Of a stretch of DNA of 35,609 bases, positions 8,190 to 15,352 are shown in pieces. A model generated the notes under the pieces. That model did no database searches. It was not told the DNA's origin and worked only from the letters and a program-made list of their open reading frames with translations. The translations under genes and the position numbers were made by a program. Position 1 is the first letter of the stretch. Every line of letters begins with the position of its first letter. Source of the DNA: Clostridiales bacterium (GTDB taxonomy: Bacteria > Bacillota > Clostridia > Oscillospirales > Oscillospiraceae); assembly GCA_019418625.1 (NCBI GenBank), contig DYBL01000019.1, positions 1-35,609 of the forward strand. Reading direction: 5' to 3'.

Positions 8190-8903
8190 ATGAAAACAAA
8201 TCCAATGTCCCGGCGCAAAAAGTGGCTTATCGCCGGAGAGATCGTTCTTCTGATCCTGACCATTTTGGCCGGGGCGTTTTTCTGGTATGTGTCCGATTAC
8301 TACCGGGCGGAGGCTGTGGCACTTGCGGTGATGGGTCAGGATAGCGGTATCTCACAGCAGGACGGCCTGACCATCTTATCTCCGTCTTATCCCACCGATA
8401 CCGCTATTATTTTCTATCCCGGCGCCAAGGTGGAGGCGGAGGCCTATCTGCCTTTGCTGGATCAGATCCGGCAGACCGGCGTCACCTGTATGTTGGTACA
8501 TATGCCGTTCCGCATGGCGATTTTTGATGCCGACGCGGCGGAAGAGGTGACCGCCCGGTTCCCGGAGATCCAGCACTGGTACATTGCCGGGCACTCCATG
8601 GGCGGCGCCATGGCATCCAAGTTTGCCTCTGACCACCCCGACCTGGTGGACGGCCTCATCCTGATGGGGGCTTACATCTACGGGGACTATCCGGAGGAAA
8701 ACACCCTGACCATCTACGGCTCCCTCAACCAAAGCGTGGAGGACCACATCGACTACACGGAAAACATCGTGGAGATCCAGGGCGGCAACCACGCCCAGTT
8801 CGGTAACTACGGTCCGCAGAAAGGCGATCCTCCGGCAACGATCTCTGCGGAAGAGCAGCAGAGGCAGACCGTGGAGGCCATCGCGGCCTTTCTTGTACAA
8901 TAG
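8190..8903 (+). CDS. Membrane-anchored alpha/beta hydrolase
   Basis: The protein has 237 residues. A positively charged N-terminus (RRKK) and one membrane span or uncleaved signal (about 12-34) precede an alpha/beta-hydrolase domain. The nucleophile elbow is GHSMGG with S136, and the catalytic histidine is probably H201 in GGNHAQFG. The fold resembles small carboxylesterase/acylhydrolases; the substrate is unknown. The ATG at 8190 fits the GAGGTG site, while a TTG six bases upstream is too close to it. It is followed at once by a bidirectional terminator. Confidence 0.85.
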   Translation: MKTNPMSRRKKWLIAGEIVLLILTILAGAFFWYVSDYYRAEAVALAVMGQDSGISQQDGLTILSPSYPTDTAIIFYPGAKVEAEAYLPLLDQIRQTGVTCMLVHMPFRMAIFDADAAEEVTARFPEIQHWYIAGHSMGGAMASKFASDHPDLVDGLILMGAYIYGDYPEENTLTIYGSLNQSVEDHIDYTENIVEIQGGNHAQFGNYGPQKGDPPATISAEEQQRQTVEAIAAFLVQ

Positions 8904-8904
8904 A

Positions 8905-8938
8905 AAAAAGCGGGGTGCCAATCGGCACTCCGCTTTTT
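8905..8938. terminator. Bidirectional intrinsic terminator
   Basis: A 15-bp stem (8905-8919 with 8924-8938) and a 4-base loop AATC, with A-run on the left and T-run on the right. It serves the hydrolase on the plus strand and the GNAT gene on the minus strand, whose stop codon lies inside it. Confidence 0.92.
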
Positions 8939-9389
8939 ATAGTTCTCTTTGCAGATATACCATATCCACCAGCTGCACCCCACACTCATAGATGGGGTGA
9001 TCGTAGTGGTCGGTGAAAAAGTTCTTGACCAGATGGTGCCTGCGAAAGCCGCAGGACTCATAAAAGGGGATCGTGGAGGGGCTGTCCCCGGTGCCAACCT
9101 GCATCGTTACATACTGGCCCGCGTATGTCCGGCTGAGAAACTCCACCAGAGCTTTTCCATAGCCCTTGCCCTGAAAGGCAGGCTCCACAGCGATGTTCTT
9201 CAGCTCCAGGATGCCGTTCCCTTCGTCGGTTACCACGCATTCGGCCTTGACGCCGTCGTCCTCCAGCACATACATGGTCCCACGCTCCAGGTAGCGGTCC
9301 ACCATGTCCTCCTGCTCGTCCGCCAGCAGCAGCAAATCGAGATACGCCTTTTTGTGATCGATGACTTTCTGGATTTTCATGTCTGTCAT
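8937..9389 (-). CDS. GNAT-family N-acetyltransferase
   Basis: The protein has about 150 residues. The acetyl-CoA-binding motif A is IAVEPAFQGKGYGKALVEFL (Q/RxxGxG/A pattern QGKGYG). A following FYESCGFRRHH is the usual motif B. The start is uncertain: the ATG overlapping the stop of the upstream gene (9392), the next ATG (9389) and ATG 9380 are all in frame; I used 9389 as the best spaced from the GAAAGG site. It is translationally coupled to the reductase-like gene. The acceptor substrate cannot be told. Confidence 0.85.
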   Translation of the reverse strand: MTDMKIQKVIDHKKAYLDLLLLADEQEDMVDRYLERGTMYVLEDDGVKAECVVTDEGNGILELKNIAVEPAFQGKGYGKALVEFLSRTYAGQYVTMQVGTGDSPSTIPFYESCGFRRHHLVKNFFTDHYDHPIYECGVQLVDMVYLQREL

Positions 9390-9919
9390 CATCGCCTTTC
9401 GTATACCAAATCTACGATTCCGTTGTATGATTCCGTTCCCGCCAGCTTCAGGGGAAGTTCCTGAGAAAGCTCCGGAAACAGCCGTACACCCTTGCCCAGC
9501 ACCGTGGGAATAACGGACAGCCACAGCTTGTCGATGAGATCTTTCTTTAGCAGTTGCCCGGCCACCAAAGCACCACCGCAGATCCAGATATTGCCCTTAT
9601 GTTCCTCTTTCAGCTTGTCCGCCAGCTCTGTGATTGGCCCGTTCCAAAAGGTGATGCCCTCCCGGTTTGGCTCATTCCGATGAGTCACTACATAGCAGGG
9701 GCATCCTTCGTAGGGCCAGTTGTCCGGGGACAGCTCCGTGACGATCTGGTGGTAGGTAGACCAGCCCATGATGATGGCTTCCACCGTCTCATAAAAAGCG
9801 GGGTAACTGCCGAAATTCTCCGGCTCGCTGCCGTCGCCCCCCAGCCAGCTCACACCGCCCTGTTCGTCCGCAAGATAGCCATCCACGCCTACAGCAAGAT
9901 ATAACACAAGTCTTCCCAT
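9389..9919 (-). CDS. Dihydrofolate reductase / RibD C-terminal family protein
   Basis: The protein has 176 residues, starting LVLYLAVGVDGYLADEQGGVSWL, with a conserved MGWSTYHQI segment and the pyridine-nucleotide-binding GNIWICGGALVAGQLL. This is the YwjB/YyaP-like branch of the DHFR fold, of unknown substrate and usually not the housekeeping DHFR. I start at 9919 because a GGAGGAAAG lies just upstream; an in-frame upstream extension lacks family likeness. It forms a two-gene operon with the GNAT and is divergent from the WYL regulator. Confidence 0.85.
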   Translation of the reverse strand: MGRLVLYLAVGVDGYLADEQGGVSWLGGDGSEPENFGSYPAFYETVEAIIMGWSTYHQIVTELSPDNWPYEGCPCYVVTHRNEPNREGITFWNGPITELADKLKEEHKGNIWICGGALVAGQLLKKDLIDKLWLSVIPTVLGKGVRLFPELSQELPLKLAGTESYNGIVDLVYERR

Positions 9920-9980
9920 TACACTTTCCTCCATTGCTCCTATTGTACCCAATGGCCTCAAAAAGAACAAGGTAAAAGAA

Positions 9981-10016
9981 ACATGACAGACAGTTGTCGT
10001 GTTCCTATGCTATAAT
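9981..10016 (+). promoter_or_regulatory. WYL-operon promoter with operator-like inverted repeat
   Basis: TATAAT at 10011-10016 is the -10. An inverted repeat, ACATGACA (9981-9988), 6 bases, TGTCGTGT (9995-10002), with one mismatch, covers the place of the -35. No good -35 hexamer is visible. The position fits autoregulation by the WYL regulator encoded next; this is inference. Confidence 0.6.
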
Positions 10017-10047
10017 GCAGACAGAATCAGGAAAGGCGGTGATTTCC

Positions 10048-10956
10048 GTGAAGATGGATCGGCTCATCGGCATCTTGTCCATTCTGCTCCAGCGGGAGAG
10101 GGTCACCGCGCCGGAACTGGCGGAGCAGTTCGAGGTGTCCCGCCGCACCATCCAGCGGGACATCGAGTCCTTGTGCCGGGCGGGCATCCACATCGCCACC
10201 GTTCAAGGGACGGGCGGCGGCATTTCCATCATGGAGGGCTATCGGGTAGACCGCACGGTACTCACTGCCCCGGAGATACAGGCCATTCTGGCGGGGCTGC
10301 GGAGTTTGGACAGCGTCAGCGGCACCCGGCGCTATGCCCAGCTGATGGAGAAGCTGTCCGCCGGAACGGGCGGGTTGGTAAGCGGCGGCGCCCACATGCT
10401 CATTGACCTGGCCTCCTGGTACAAAACCAGCCTGCCGCCAAAGATCGAGCTCATCCAGGGTGCCATCGAGCAGCACCGCACCATCCGTTTTGCCTACTTT
10501 TCCCCTAAGGAGGAATCGGTGCGCACCGTGGAGCCCTGCTATCTGGTGTTCCACTGGTCCAACTGGTATGTATGGGGTTGGTGCCGGAGCCGTAAGGACT
10601 TCCGCCTGTTCAAACTGAACCGCATGACAGAGCTTACTACTGGCGATTCCTTTGCGCCTCGCTGCGCACCGATGCCGGACCTTGCGCCGGAGCGGGTCTT
10701 TCCCGTTAAATATCAGGTCACAGTCCTCTTTGATCCCGCCTGCCGCTGGCGGCTGGTGGAGGAGTACGGGGCAGACCGCTTTACCGTGGAGCCGGACGGC
10801 CGGCTGCGCTTTACCGGCGGCTTTCCCGATGCCGACAGTGTGCTCAGCTGGGTTTTGACATTTGGGGACAAGGCGGAACTGCTGGAGCCGGAGGAACTGC
10901 GGGAGCAGCTTGGGGATTTGATGAACACTCTGGCCCGCCGTTACAGGAGGGATTGA
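10048..10956 (+). CDS. YafY-type HTH/WYL transcriptional regulator
   Basis: The protein has 302 residues. The N-terminal helix-turn-helix (VTAPELAEQFEVSRRTIQRDIESL) is followed by a WYL ligand-binding domain (about 135-215) and a WYL C-terminal extension. The GTG at 10048 gives MKMDRLIGILSILLQ, the usual family start, 8 bases after an AAGGCGG. WYL proteins bind small molecules or nucleic-acid fragments and act as repressors or activators. It heads a tight operon with TfoX-N, GyrI-like, DUF3795 and SRPBCC genes, which it probably controls. Confidence 0.9.
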   Translation: MKMDRLIGILSILLQRERVTAPELAEQFEVSRRTIQRDIESLCRAGIHIATVQGTGGGISIMEGYRVDRTVLTAPEIQAILAGLRSLDSVSGTRRYAQLMEKLSAGTGGLVSGGAHMLIDLASWYKTSLPPKIELIQGAIEQHRTIRFAYFSPKEESVRTVEPCYLVFHWSNWYVWGWCRSRKDFRLFKLNRMTELTTGDSFAPRCAPMPDLAPERVFPVKYQVTVLFDPACRWRLVEEYGADRFTVEPDGRLRFTGGFPDADSVLSWVLTFGDKAELLEPEELREQLGDLMNTLARRYRRD

Positions 10957-10957
10957 T

Positions 10958-11278
10958 ATGGCGTCTCATCAGGACTTTGTGGACTATGTGGCCGAGCAGC
11001 TAGCCTGTGCCGGGGTTATCCGCAGCCGGAAGATGTTTGGGGAGTACGGCCTCTACTGCGACGATGTGTTCTTTGCCGTTATCTGTGACGACCAGCTTTT
11101 TGTCAAAATCACTCCGGCGGGGGAGGCGGCCTTTCCCCATCTGCCCAAGGCCCCGCCCTACGAGGGCGCCAAGGATTACATCTGGGTGGAGGATGTGGAC
11201 GACCGGGACACCATGACTGCCCTCACCCGCCTTACCTGTCTGGCCCTTCAGGCCCGGCCGAAAAAACGGAGGAAATGA
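10958..11278 (+). CDS. TfoX/Sxy N-terminal domain protein
   Basis: The protein has 106 residues and consists of the TfoX N-domain only (SRKMFGEYGLYCDDVFFAVICDDQLFVKI). In gammaproteobacteria full-length TfoX/Sxy promotes competence with CRP. Short versions in Firmicutes are of unknown role, so no competence function should be read into it. The start has an AGGAGG site inside the end of the WYL gene, with 1 base between the genes. Confidence 0.85.
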   Translation: MASHQDFVDYVAEQLACAGVIRSRKMFGEYGLYCDDVFFAVICDDQLFVKITPAGEAAFPHLPKAPPYEGAKDYIWVEDVDDRDTMTALTRLTCLALQARPKKRRK

Positions 11279-11280
11279 CC

Positions 11281-11916
11281 ATGGCCTTTGACTACAAAAA
11301 GGAATACAAGGAGTTCTATCTGCCGCCCAAGCATCCGGGTATCGTCACAGTGCCCGCCATGAACTTTCTGGCCGTGCGGGGGCAGGGCGATCCCAACGAG
11401 GAGGGCGGCGCCTACAAGCAGGCCCTGGAACTGCTCTATGGGGTGGCCTACGCCATCAAAATGAGCAAGATGGGCAATCACAAACTGGCAGGCTACTTCG
11501 ACTATGTGGTGCCGCCGCTGGAGGGGCTGTGGCGGCAGGAGGGTGTCCACGGCGTGGACTATTCCCGTAAGGCGGATTTCCGGTGGATCTCCCTCATCCG
11601 CCTGCCGGAGTTCGTGACCAGAGAAGCTTTTGGCTGGGCTGTCCGGGAGGCGACGGAAAAGAAGCGGCGGGACTTTTCTCCCGTGGAGTTCTTCTCCTGG
11701 GAGGAGGGGCTGTGTGTCCAGTGCGTGCACATCGGCCCCTATGACGACGAGCCTGCCACCGTGGCGGCCATGGAGGCGTTTGCCAAGGCCCAGGGCTATG
11801 AAGAGGACTTTGGCAATGGCCGGTTCCATCACGAGATCTATTTGAGCGATGTGCGGCGGTGTCGGCCGGAAAAACTGAAAACCGTCATCCGCCACCCCAT
11901 CAGGAGGATACTATGA
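11281..11916 (+). CDS. GyrI-like small-molecule-binding domain protein
   Basis: The protein has 211 residues. It has the GyrI-like features of clostridial stand-alone versions: MNFLAVRGQGDPNEEGGAYK near the start, a central FRWISLIRLPEF strand, and the CVHIGPYDDEPATV turn. These proteins bind hydrophobic ligands or act as hydrolases; a role in xenobiotic sensing is a family-level guess. The ATG at 11281 is 8 bases from GGAGG; the ATG at 11275 is only 2 bases away. It overlaps the start of the DUF3795 gene. Confidence 0.85.
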   Translation: MAFDYKKEYKEFYLPPKHPGIVTVPAMNFLAVRGQGDPNEEGGAYKQALELLYGVAYAIKMSKMGNHKLAGYFDYVVPPLEGLWRQEGVHGVDYSRKADFRWISLIRLPEFVTREAFGWAVREATEKKRRDFSPVEFFSWEEGLCVQCVHIGPYDDEPATVAAMEAFAKAQGYEEDFGNGRFHHEIYLSDVRRCRPEKLKTVIRHPIRRIL

Positions 11917-12470
11917 AAGGCTTTACCCGTACGGAAACCCGCTTCTCTCTCTGCGGTCTCAACTGCGCCCTCTGCTCCATGCACCTGGGCGGCTACTGCC
12001 CCGGCTGCGGCGGCGGGGCGGGCAATCAGAGCTGCGCCATCGCCAGATGCTCCCTGGAGCATGGCGGCATCCAGTTTTGCTGGGAGTGCCCGGAATACCC
12101 CTGCCCCCGCTACGAGGGCTTCGACGACGGGGATTCCTTTGTCCCACACCGGCACCGGCAGCAGGATGTTGCCCAGGCACGGGCGCTGGGGTTGGACACT
12201 TACCTTGCTCAGCTGGAGGAAAAGCGGGCCGTTTTGGAGCAGCTTCTGGCCCATTACAACGACGGCCGACGTAAGACGTTTTTCAACACGGCGGTCTGCC
12301 TCCTGCCCCTGGAGGATTTGCAGTCTGTGACGGCCGCACTGGACAGCCGGCCGGAGCTGAGCGAGCAGGCGGTCAAGGAGCGGGCCCTGGCTGCCGTCGG
12401 ACTGCTCCAGGAGGCGGCGGATCGCCGGGGCATCAGCCTGAAGCTGAACAAAAGGCCAGGAAAGGGGTGA
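11913..12470 (+). CDS. DUF3795 cysteine-rich protein
   Basis: The protein has 185 residues. The first 80 hold many cysteines in metal-binding spacing (CGLNCALC, CPGC, SCAIARC, FCWECPEYPC), as in DUF3795, which probably binds zinc or Fe-S; the rest is helical. Its function is not known. The start ATG overlaps the GyrI-like stop (ATGA) and has a CAGGAGG site. Confidence 0.85.
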   Translation: MKGFTRTETRFSLCGLNCALCSMHLGGYCPGCGGGAGNQSCAIARCSLEHGGIQFCWECPEYPCPRYEGFDDGDSFVPHRHRQQDVAQARALGLDTYLAQLEEKRAVLEQLLAHYNDGRRKTFFNTAVCLLPLEDLQSVTAALDSRPELSEQAVKERALAAVGLLQEAADRRGISLKLNKRPGKG

Positions 12471-12474
12471 TCCC

Positions 12475-12870
12475 ATGGCAACTTCCAGGATGACGGTCCA
12501 TTTTCCCTGCCCGGTGGAGCAGGTGTGGAAGACCGTAACAGACCTTATGAATACCGCCTGGCGCAGCGACCTCAAACGGGTGGAGGTCCTGGACGAGACC
12601 CACTTCGTGGAGCACACCAAAAGCGGCTACGCCACGCATTTTACCGTCACAGCCTGTGAGCCCCCTCGCCGCTGGACCTTTACCATGGACAACGGCAATA
12701 TGTCCGGCGCCTGGGAGGGCATCTTCGAGGCGGCGGAGGGCGGTGCCCGGCTCCATTGCACCGAGACGGTCCACGCCAAGCACTGGTGGATGCGCCCCTT
12801 CGTCCCCGGCTATCTGAAGCGGCAGCAAAAGCGATATCTGGACGATTTGCGGAAGGAGCTGCTGAAATGA
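12475..12870 (+). CDS. SRPBCC (START-like) family protein
   Basis: The protein has 131 residues. It starts TVHFPCPVEQVWKTVTDL and continues with the strands of a small START-like hydrophobic pocket, with W-rich GAWEGIFEAAEGGARL and a C-terminal amphipathic helix. Such proteins bind lipids or aromatic ligands; the ligand is unknown here. It is the last gene of the WYL operon, 4 bp after DUF3795. Confidence 0.8.
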   Translation: MATSRMTVHFPCPVEQVWKTVTDLMNTAWRSDLKRVEVLDETHFVEHTKSGYATHFTVTACEPPRRWTFTMDNGNMSGAWEGIFEAAEGGARLHCTETVHAKHWWMRPFVPGYLKRQQKRYLDDLRKELLK

Positions 12871-12890
12871 GCCGTGTTACTCCGCGTTGC

Positions 12891-12919
12891 TTGCGGCAAC
12901 GGGCCGCTTTCCCTACAAT
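12891..12919 (+). promoter_or_regulatory. Probable promoter for the XRE regulator
   Basis: TTGCGG at 12891-12896, a 17-bp spacer and TACAAT at 12914-12919, 24 bp upstream of the start codon. A moderate match. Confidence 0.5.
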
Positions 12920-12943
12920 GGGGAGCGAAAGGAGTGAGCCCAC

Positions 12944-13459
12944 ATGTTAAACGAAAACATCAAAGCGCTTCGCAGATCCAGGGGCCTTTCCCAGCAGGAG
13001 CTGGCAGTGAGGCTGAATGTGGTGCGGCAGACCATCTCCAAATGGGAGCAGGGGCTGTCGGTCCCGGATTCGGATCTGCTCATCGCCCTGTCGGAAGCGC
13101 TGGAGACTCCTGTGAGCACGCTGTTAGGCGAGACGGTGGCGGAGTCGGAGGCGGATGCGGTCAAAGCACTCTCGGAAAAGCTGGAGATCATCAACTTGCA
13201 GTTTGCCCGCAGAAAGGCACTTAGAAGAAGCATCCTGCACTGGCTGTTCATTGCGTTATGCGCGGGCATTGTGACCGTTTCCGGGGCCTTGGTCATCGTA
13301 AACAGCCCCTACCTGGGCTGGGATTACAGCGCCCCGGAGACCGCCGTCATGGGCGTGGCGCTTCATGCATTTGAATGGCTGTTTGTCCGGCTGGCACCCA
13401 TAGCCCTGACGGCGGCGATCGCCGGAGCTTGTTTGACAAGAAAAAAGCACCCGCTTTGA
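12944..13459 (+). CDS. XRE-family regulator with C-terminal membrane spans
   Basis: The protein has 171 residues. An XRE helix-turn-helix (about 5-60: LSQQELAVRLNVVRQTISKWEQGLSVP) is followed by a short linker (about 65-92) and two hydrophobic segments (about 97-119 and 138-160), so the DNA-binding domain appears tethered to the membrane. Regulators of this layout are common in clostridia. Its target is unknown; the next gene also encodes a small membrane protein. The start has an AAAGGAGTGAG site. Confidence 0.85.
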   Translation: MLNENIKALRRSRGLSQQELAVRLNVVRQTISKWEQGLSVPDSDLLIALSEALETPVSTLLGETVAESEADAVKALSEKLEIINLQFARRKALRRSILHWLFIALCAGIVTVSGALVIVNSPYLGWDYSAPETAVMGVALHAFEWLFVRLAPIALTAAIAGACLTRKKHPL

Positions 13460-13562
13460 AATCGGCACAAAACTCAAACCGTGTCGTTCTCTTTTGGCAT
13501 GATATCCTTTATGATCCTATCAGCAGCTGCAAAGAATGGATTATAAGAGGAGAACAGACACC

Positions 13563-13922
13563 ATGAATACGGATAAAATTTTTGCGGAAGCCATTGCCAA
13601 CGAATACGCCCCCAAGGATACCTCCAAGGTCGTTGCGCTGAGAAAGCTGGATTGGAAAGCAAAGCGCGCGGCGACACTCTTCGCCTATGGCTTTGGCATC
13701 GGGATGGCACTGGTCCTGGGCCTGGGGATGTGCCTTTCCATGCAGGTGATCGGGGGAGGCGGTGTCCTGATGACGGGGGCCGGGATCCTGCTGGGGTTCC
13801 TGGGCATCATCGGGATAGGTTTGAACTATCCCGTCTACAAGAAGCTCCTGCGGTCCGGCAAGGAAAAGTATGCCTTCGAGATCATGCAGCTGGCCCGGGA
13901 GATCAGCGAATCGGCAGAGTAA
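13563..13922 (+). CDS. Small two-span membrane protein of unknown function
   Basis: The protein has 119 residues. A charged N-terminus (MNTDKIFAEAIANEYAPKDTSKVVALRKLD) precedes two adjacent transmembrane helices (about 37-59 and 64-86, very Gly-rich), and the C-terminus is charged. I recall the same kind of protein beside TetR genes in other Firmicutes, sometimes given enzyme names I do not trust. It lies 19 bp before the TetR gene and is probably its co-transcribed target. The ATG at 13563 has a GAGGAG site. Confidence 0.7.
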   Translation: MNTDKIFAEAIANEYAPKDTSKVVALRKLDWKAKRAATLFAYGFGIGMALVLGLGMCLSMQVIGGGGVLMTGAGILLGFLGIIGIGLNYPVYKKLLRSGKEKYAFEIMQLAREISESAE

Positions 13923-13941
13923 ACCAGGAGGAGGGCGGCAG

Positions 13942-14541
13942 ATGAACAAATCCGAGAGTAAATATTTCAATACCGCCCTGCGGATGGACGAGGCGCTCCT
14001 GGCTCTGCTGGAGGAGAAGGATCTGGAATATATCACGGTGAAGGAGATCTGCCGCCGGGCCGGGGTGAACCGCACCACCTTTTACCTGCACTATGAGACC
14101 ATCGCCGACCTTGTGAACGAGACCCTGGAGATGATCAACCGGCGCTTTCTCTCCTATTTTCCACAGCAGGAAGAGGAGATCCTGAGCAATATGGGCGGCC
14201 GGGAACGGGAAGACCTGGTCCTGGTCACCCGGGAATATCTGCTTCCTTACCTCCGCTTTATACGGGACAACAAAAAGGTCTATCGGGCGGCATTCCGGAA
14301 TCCCGGCAGCATGCAGGCCCATACACGATATGGGGAGCTGAAGCGGCATATCATTGGCCCTATTCTGGAGCGGTTTGAGATCCCGGAGGCCCACCGTCCC
14401 TATTACATGGCCTACTATGTGGAGGGCATCATCGCGATCGTCAAGGAGTGGCTGCGGCAGGACTGCGCGGATGAGGTGGAGATGGTCGCAGGCATCATCG
14501 AGTCCTGCGTGCGGCCCAAGGGCAGCAGCCGTGAGGAATAA
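13942..14541 (+). CDS. TetR/AcrR-family regulator
   Basis: The protein has 199 residues. The helix-turn-helix is YITVKEICRRAGVNRTTFYLHYETIADLV. The C-terminal domain, with PYLRFIRDNKKVYRAAFRNP and a VEGIIAIVKEWLRQDC helix, resembles the TetR_C_7-type family. The start has AGGAGGAGG. It probably controls its own operon with the small membrane protein upstream. It is followed by a clear terminator. Confidence 0.88.
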   Translation: MNKSESKYFNTALRMDEALLALLEEKDLEYITVKEICRRAGVNRTTFYLHYETIADLVNETLEMINRRFLSYFPQQEEEILSNMGGREREDLVLVTREYLLPYLRFIRDNKKVYRAAFRNPGSMQAHTRYGELKRHIIGPILERFEIPEAHRPYYMAYYVEGIIAIVKEWLRQDCADEVEMVAGIIESCVRPKGSSREE

Positions 14542-14573
14542 TCCAAGCGTTGTTTGTCAGCAGTAATGATAGA

Positions 14574-14623
14574 GCCTCCCGTGCTGCGTTTTATCAGGAA
14601 AACAGCATGGGAGGCTTGCTTTT
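14574..14623 (+). terminator. Intrinsic terminator after the TetR gene
   Basis: A 13-bp stem with one G-U pair (14574-14586 with 14603-14615), a 16-base loop and a TTGCTTTT tail. Confidence 0.85.
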
Positions 14624-14651
14624 GAAAGAGTGTCAGAGTCAAGCGGGACTT

Positions 14652-14960
14652 TCAAAGCTTTTGGATTTCCTGCTGGAGCCGCTCCAAAAATTCCGCTGCC
14701 GGGATGCCGTCCATCTGGGTGTGGTGGAACTGGAAGGACACCGGCAGCGTGGCGCGCAGCCACTTTTTCCGGTATTTGCCCCAGATGAGGAAGGGATTGT
14801 TGCAGCATCCGGCGTAGATGTTCACCGCGCCGTCGATCTCATACCCTGCCAGAGCCGAGGTGCCGATGACCGTATCGTCCTCACCCAGCTCATAGCTCTC
14901 CCCGCTCTCGCGGACCTGCCCGGTGAGCTTCCGATCCCCGTATTCCAAGGCGGCTATCAT
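14652..14960 (-). pseudogene. CatA-like acetyltransferase, C-terminal fragment
   Basis: About 102 residues match the C-terminal half of the chloramphenicol-acetyltransferase fold. The fragment has the catalytic HHTQMDG (HHxxxDG), the preceding GKY..., LPVSFQFHH strand and the LERLQQEIQKL end. Full-length enzymes have about 210-220 residues. The first half is absent: a stop codon lies three codons upstream of the first ATG, and no ribosome site or N-terminal coding follows. The trimer active site of CATs needs the missing part, so I call it a remnant. It adjoins a second remnant on the other strand. Confidence 0.75.
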
Positions 14961-14973
14961 ACCGGGATTTTAA

Positions 14974-15069
14974 GCCGTTTTCTCGCCTCTGTTCGGGGCG
15001 CGGGGCATTCACATCCTCGTTTTGAGCTGCCGTGCCGCCCTTTGCTATTCCGTGGTGGAGCACCCTGCG
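14974..15069 (+). pseudogene. Decayed 3' end of an FtsX-type ABC permease
   Basis: This stretch aligns base by base with the last codons of the permease at about 7065-7150. Shared blocks include CTGTTCGGGG, TTTTGAGCTGCCG and CCGTGGTGGAGC in the same order and spacing. The reading LSCRAALCYSVVEH parallels LSCRAAQRCSVVER, but the frame continues with unrelated codons and the rest of the gene is missing. It seems to be the tail of a second exporter copy or of a homologous module. Confidence 0.7.
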
Positions 15070-15352
15070 CTGGTGCTCGCATTCTTCAAGAGAAAAAAAC
15101 GTCGCAGGAGGAAACCAGCCCCCGGGTGATATTCGTCTATATCAGTAAGCGGCGTCCAGAGCCGCTGCTCCCGCTGGGCGGGGCATATTGCAGAAGCGGT
15201 GTCCGGCGCCCTGGAGACACTACGGGATCTGCACGCAAAATCATATCGTGGATGTCATTGCACAGAAGGAACCCCGTGTGTTTTATTCAGGAAGCGTGGA
15301 ATGATAGCGGGGAGACCACAATATCACCATTCTTATACGCTGAGAGGAAACT
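15070..15352. other. Non-coding or decayed stretch before rtcB
   Basis: No intact gene. One short frame (about 15149-15300) reads a protein-like tail ending HIVDVIAQKEPRVFYSGSVE before a stop, which looks like a gene remnant, but I cannot name the family. A GAGGAAA ribosome site for rtcB closes the region. Confidence 0.4.
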
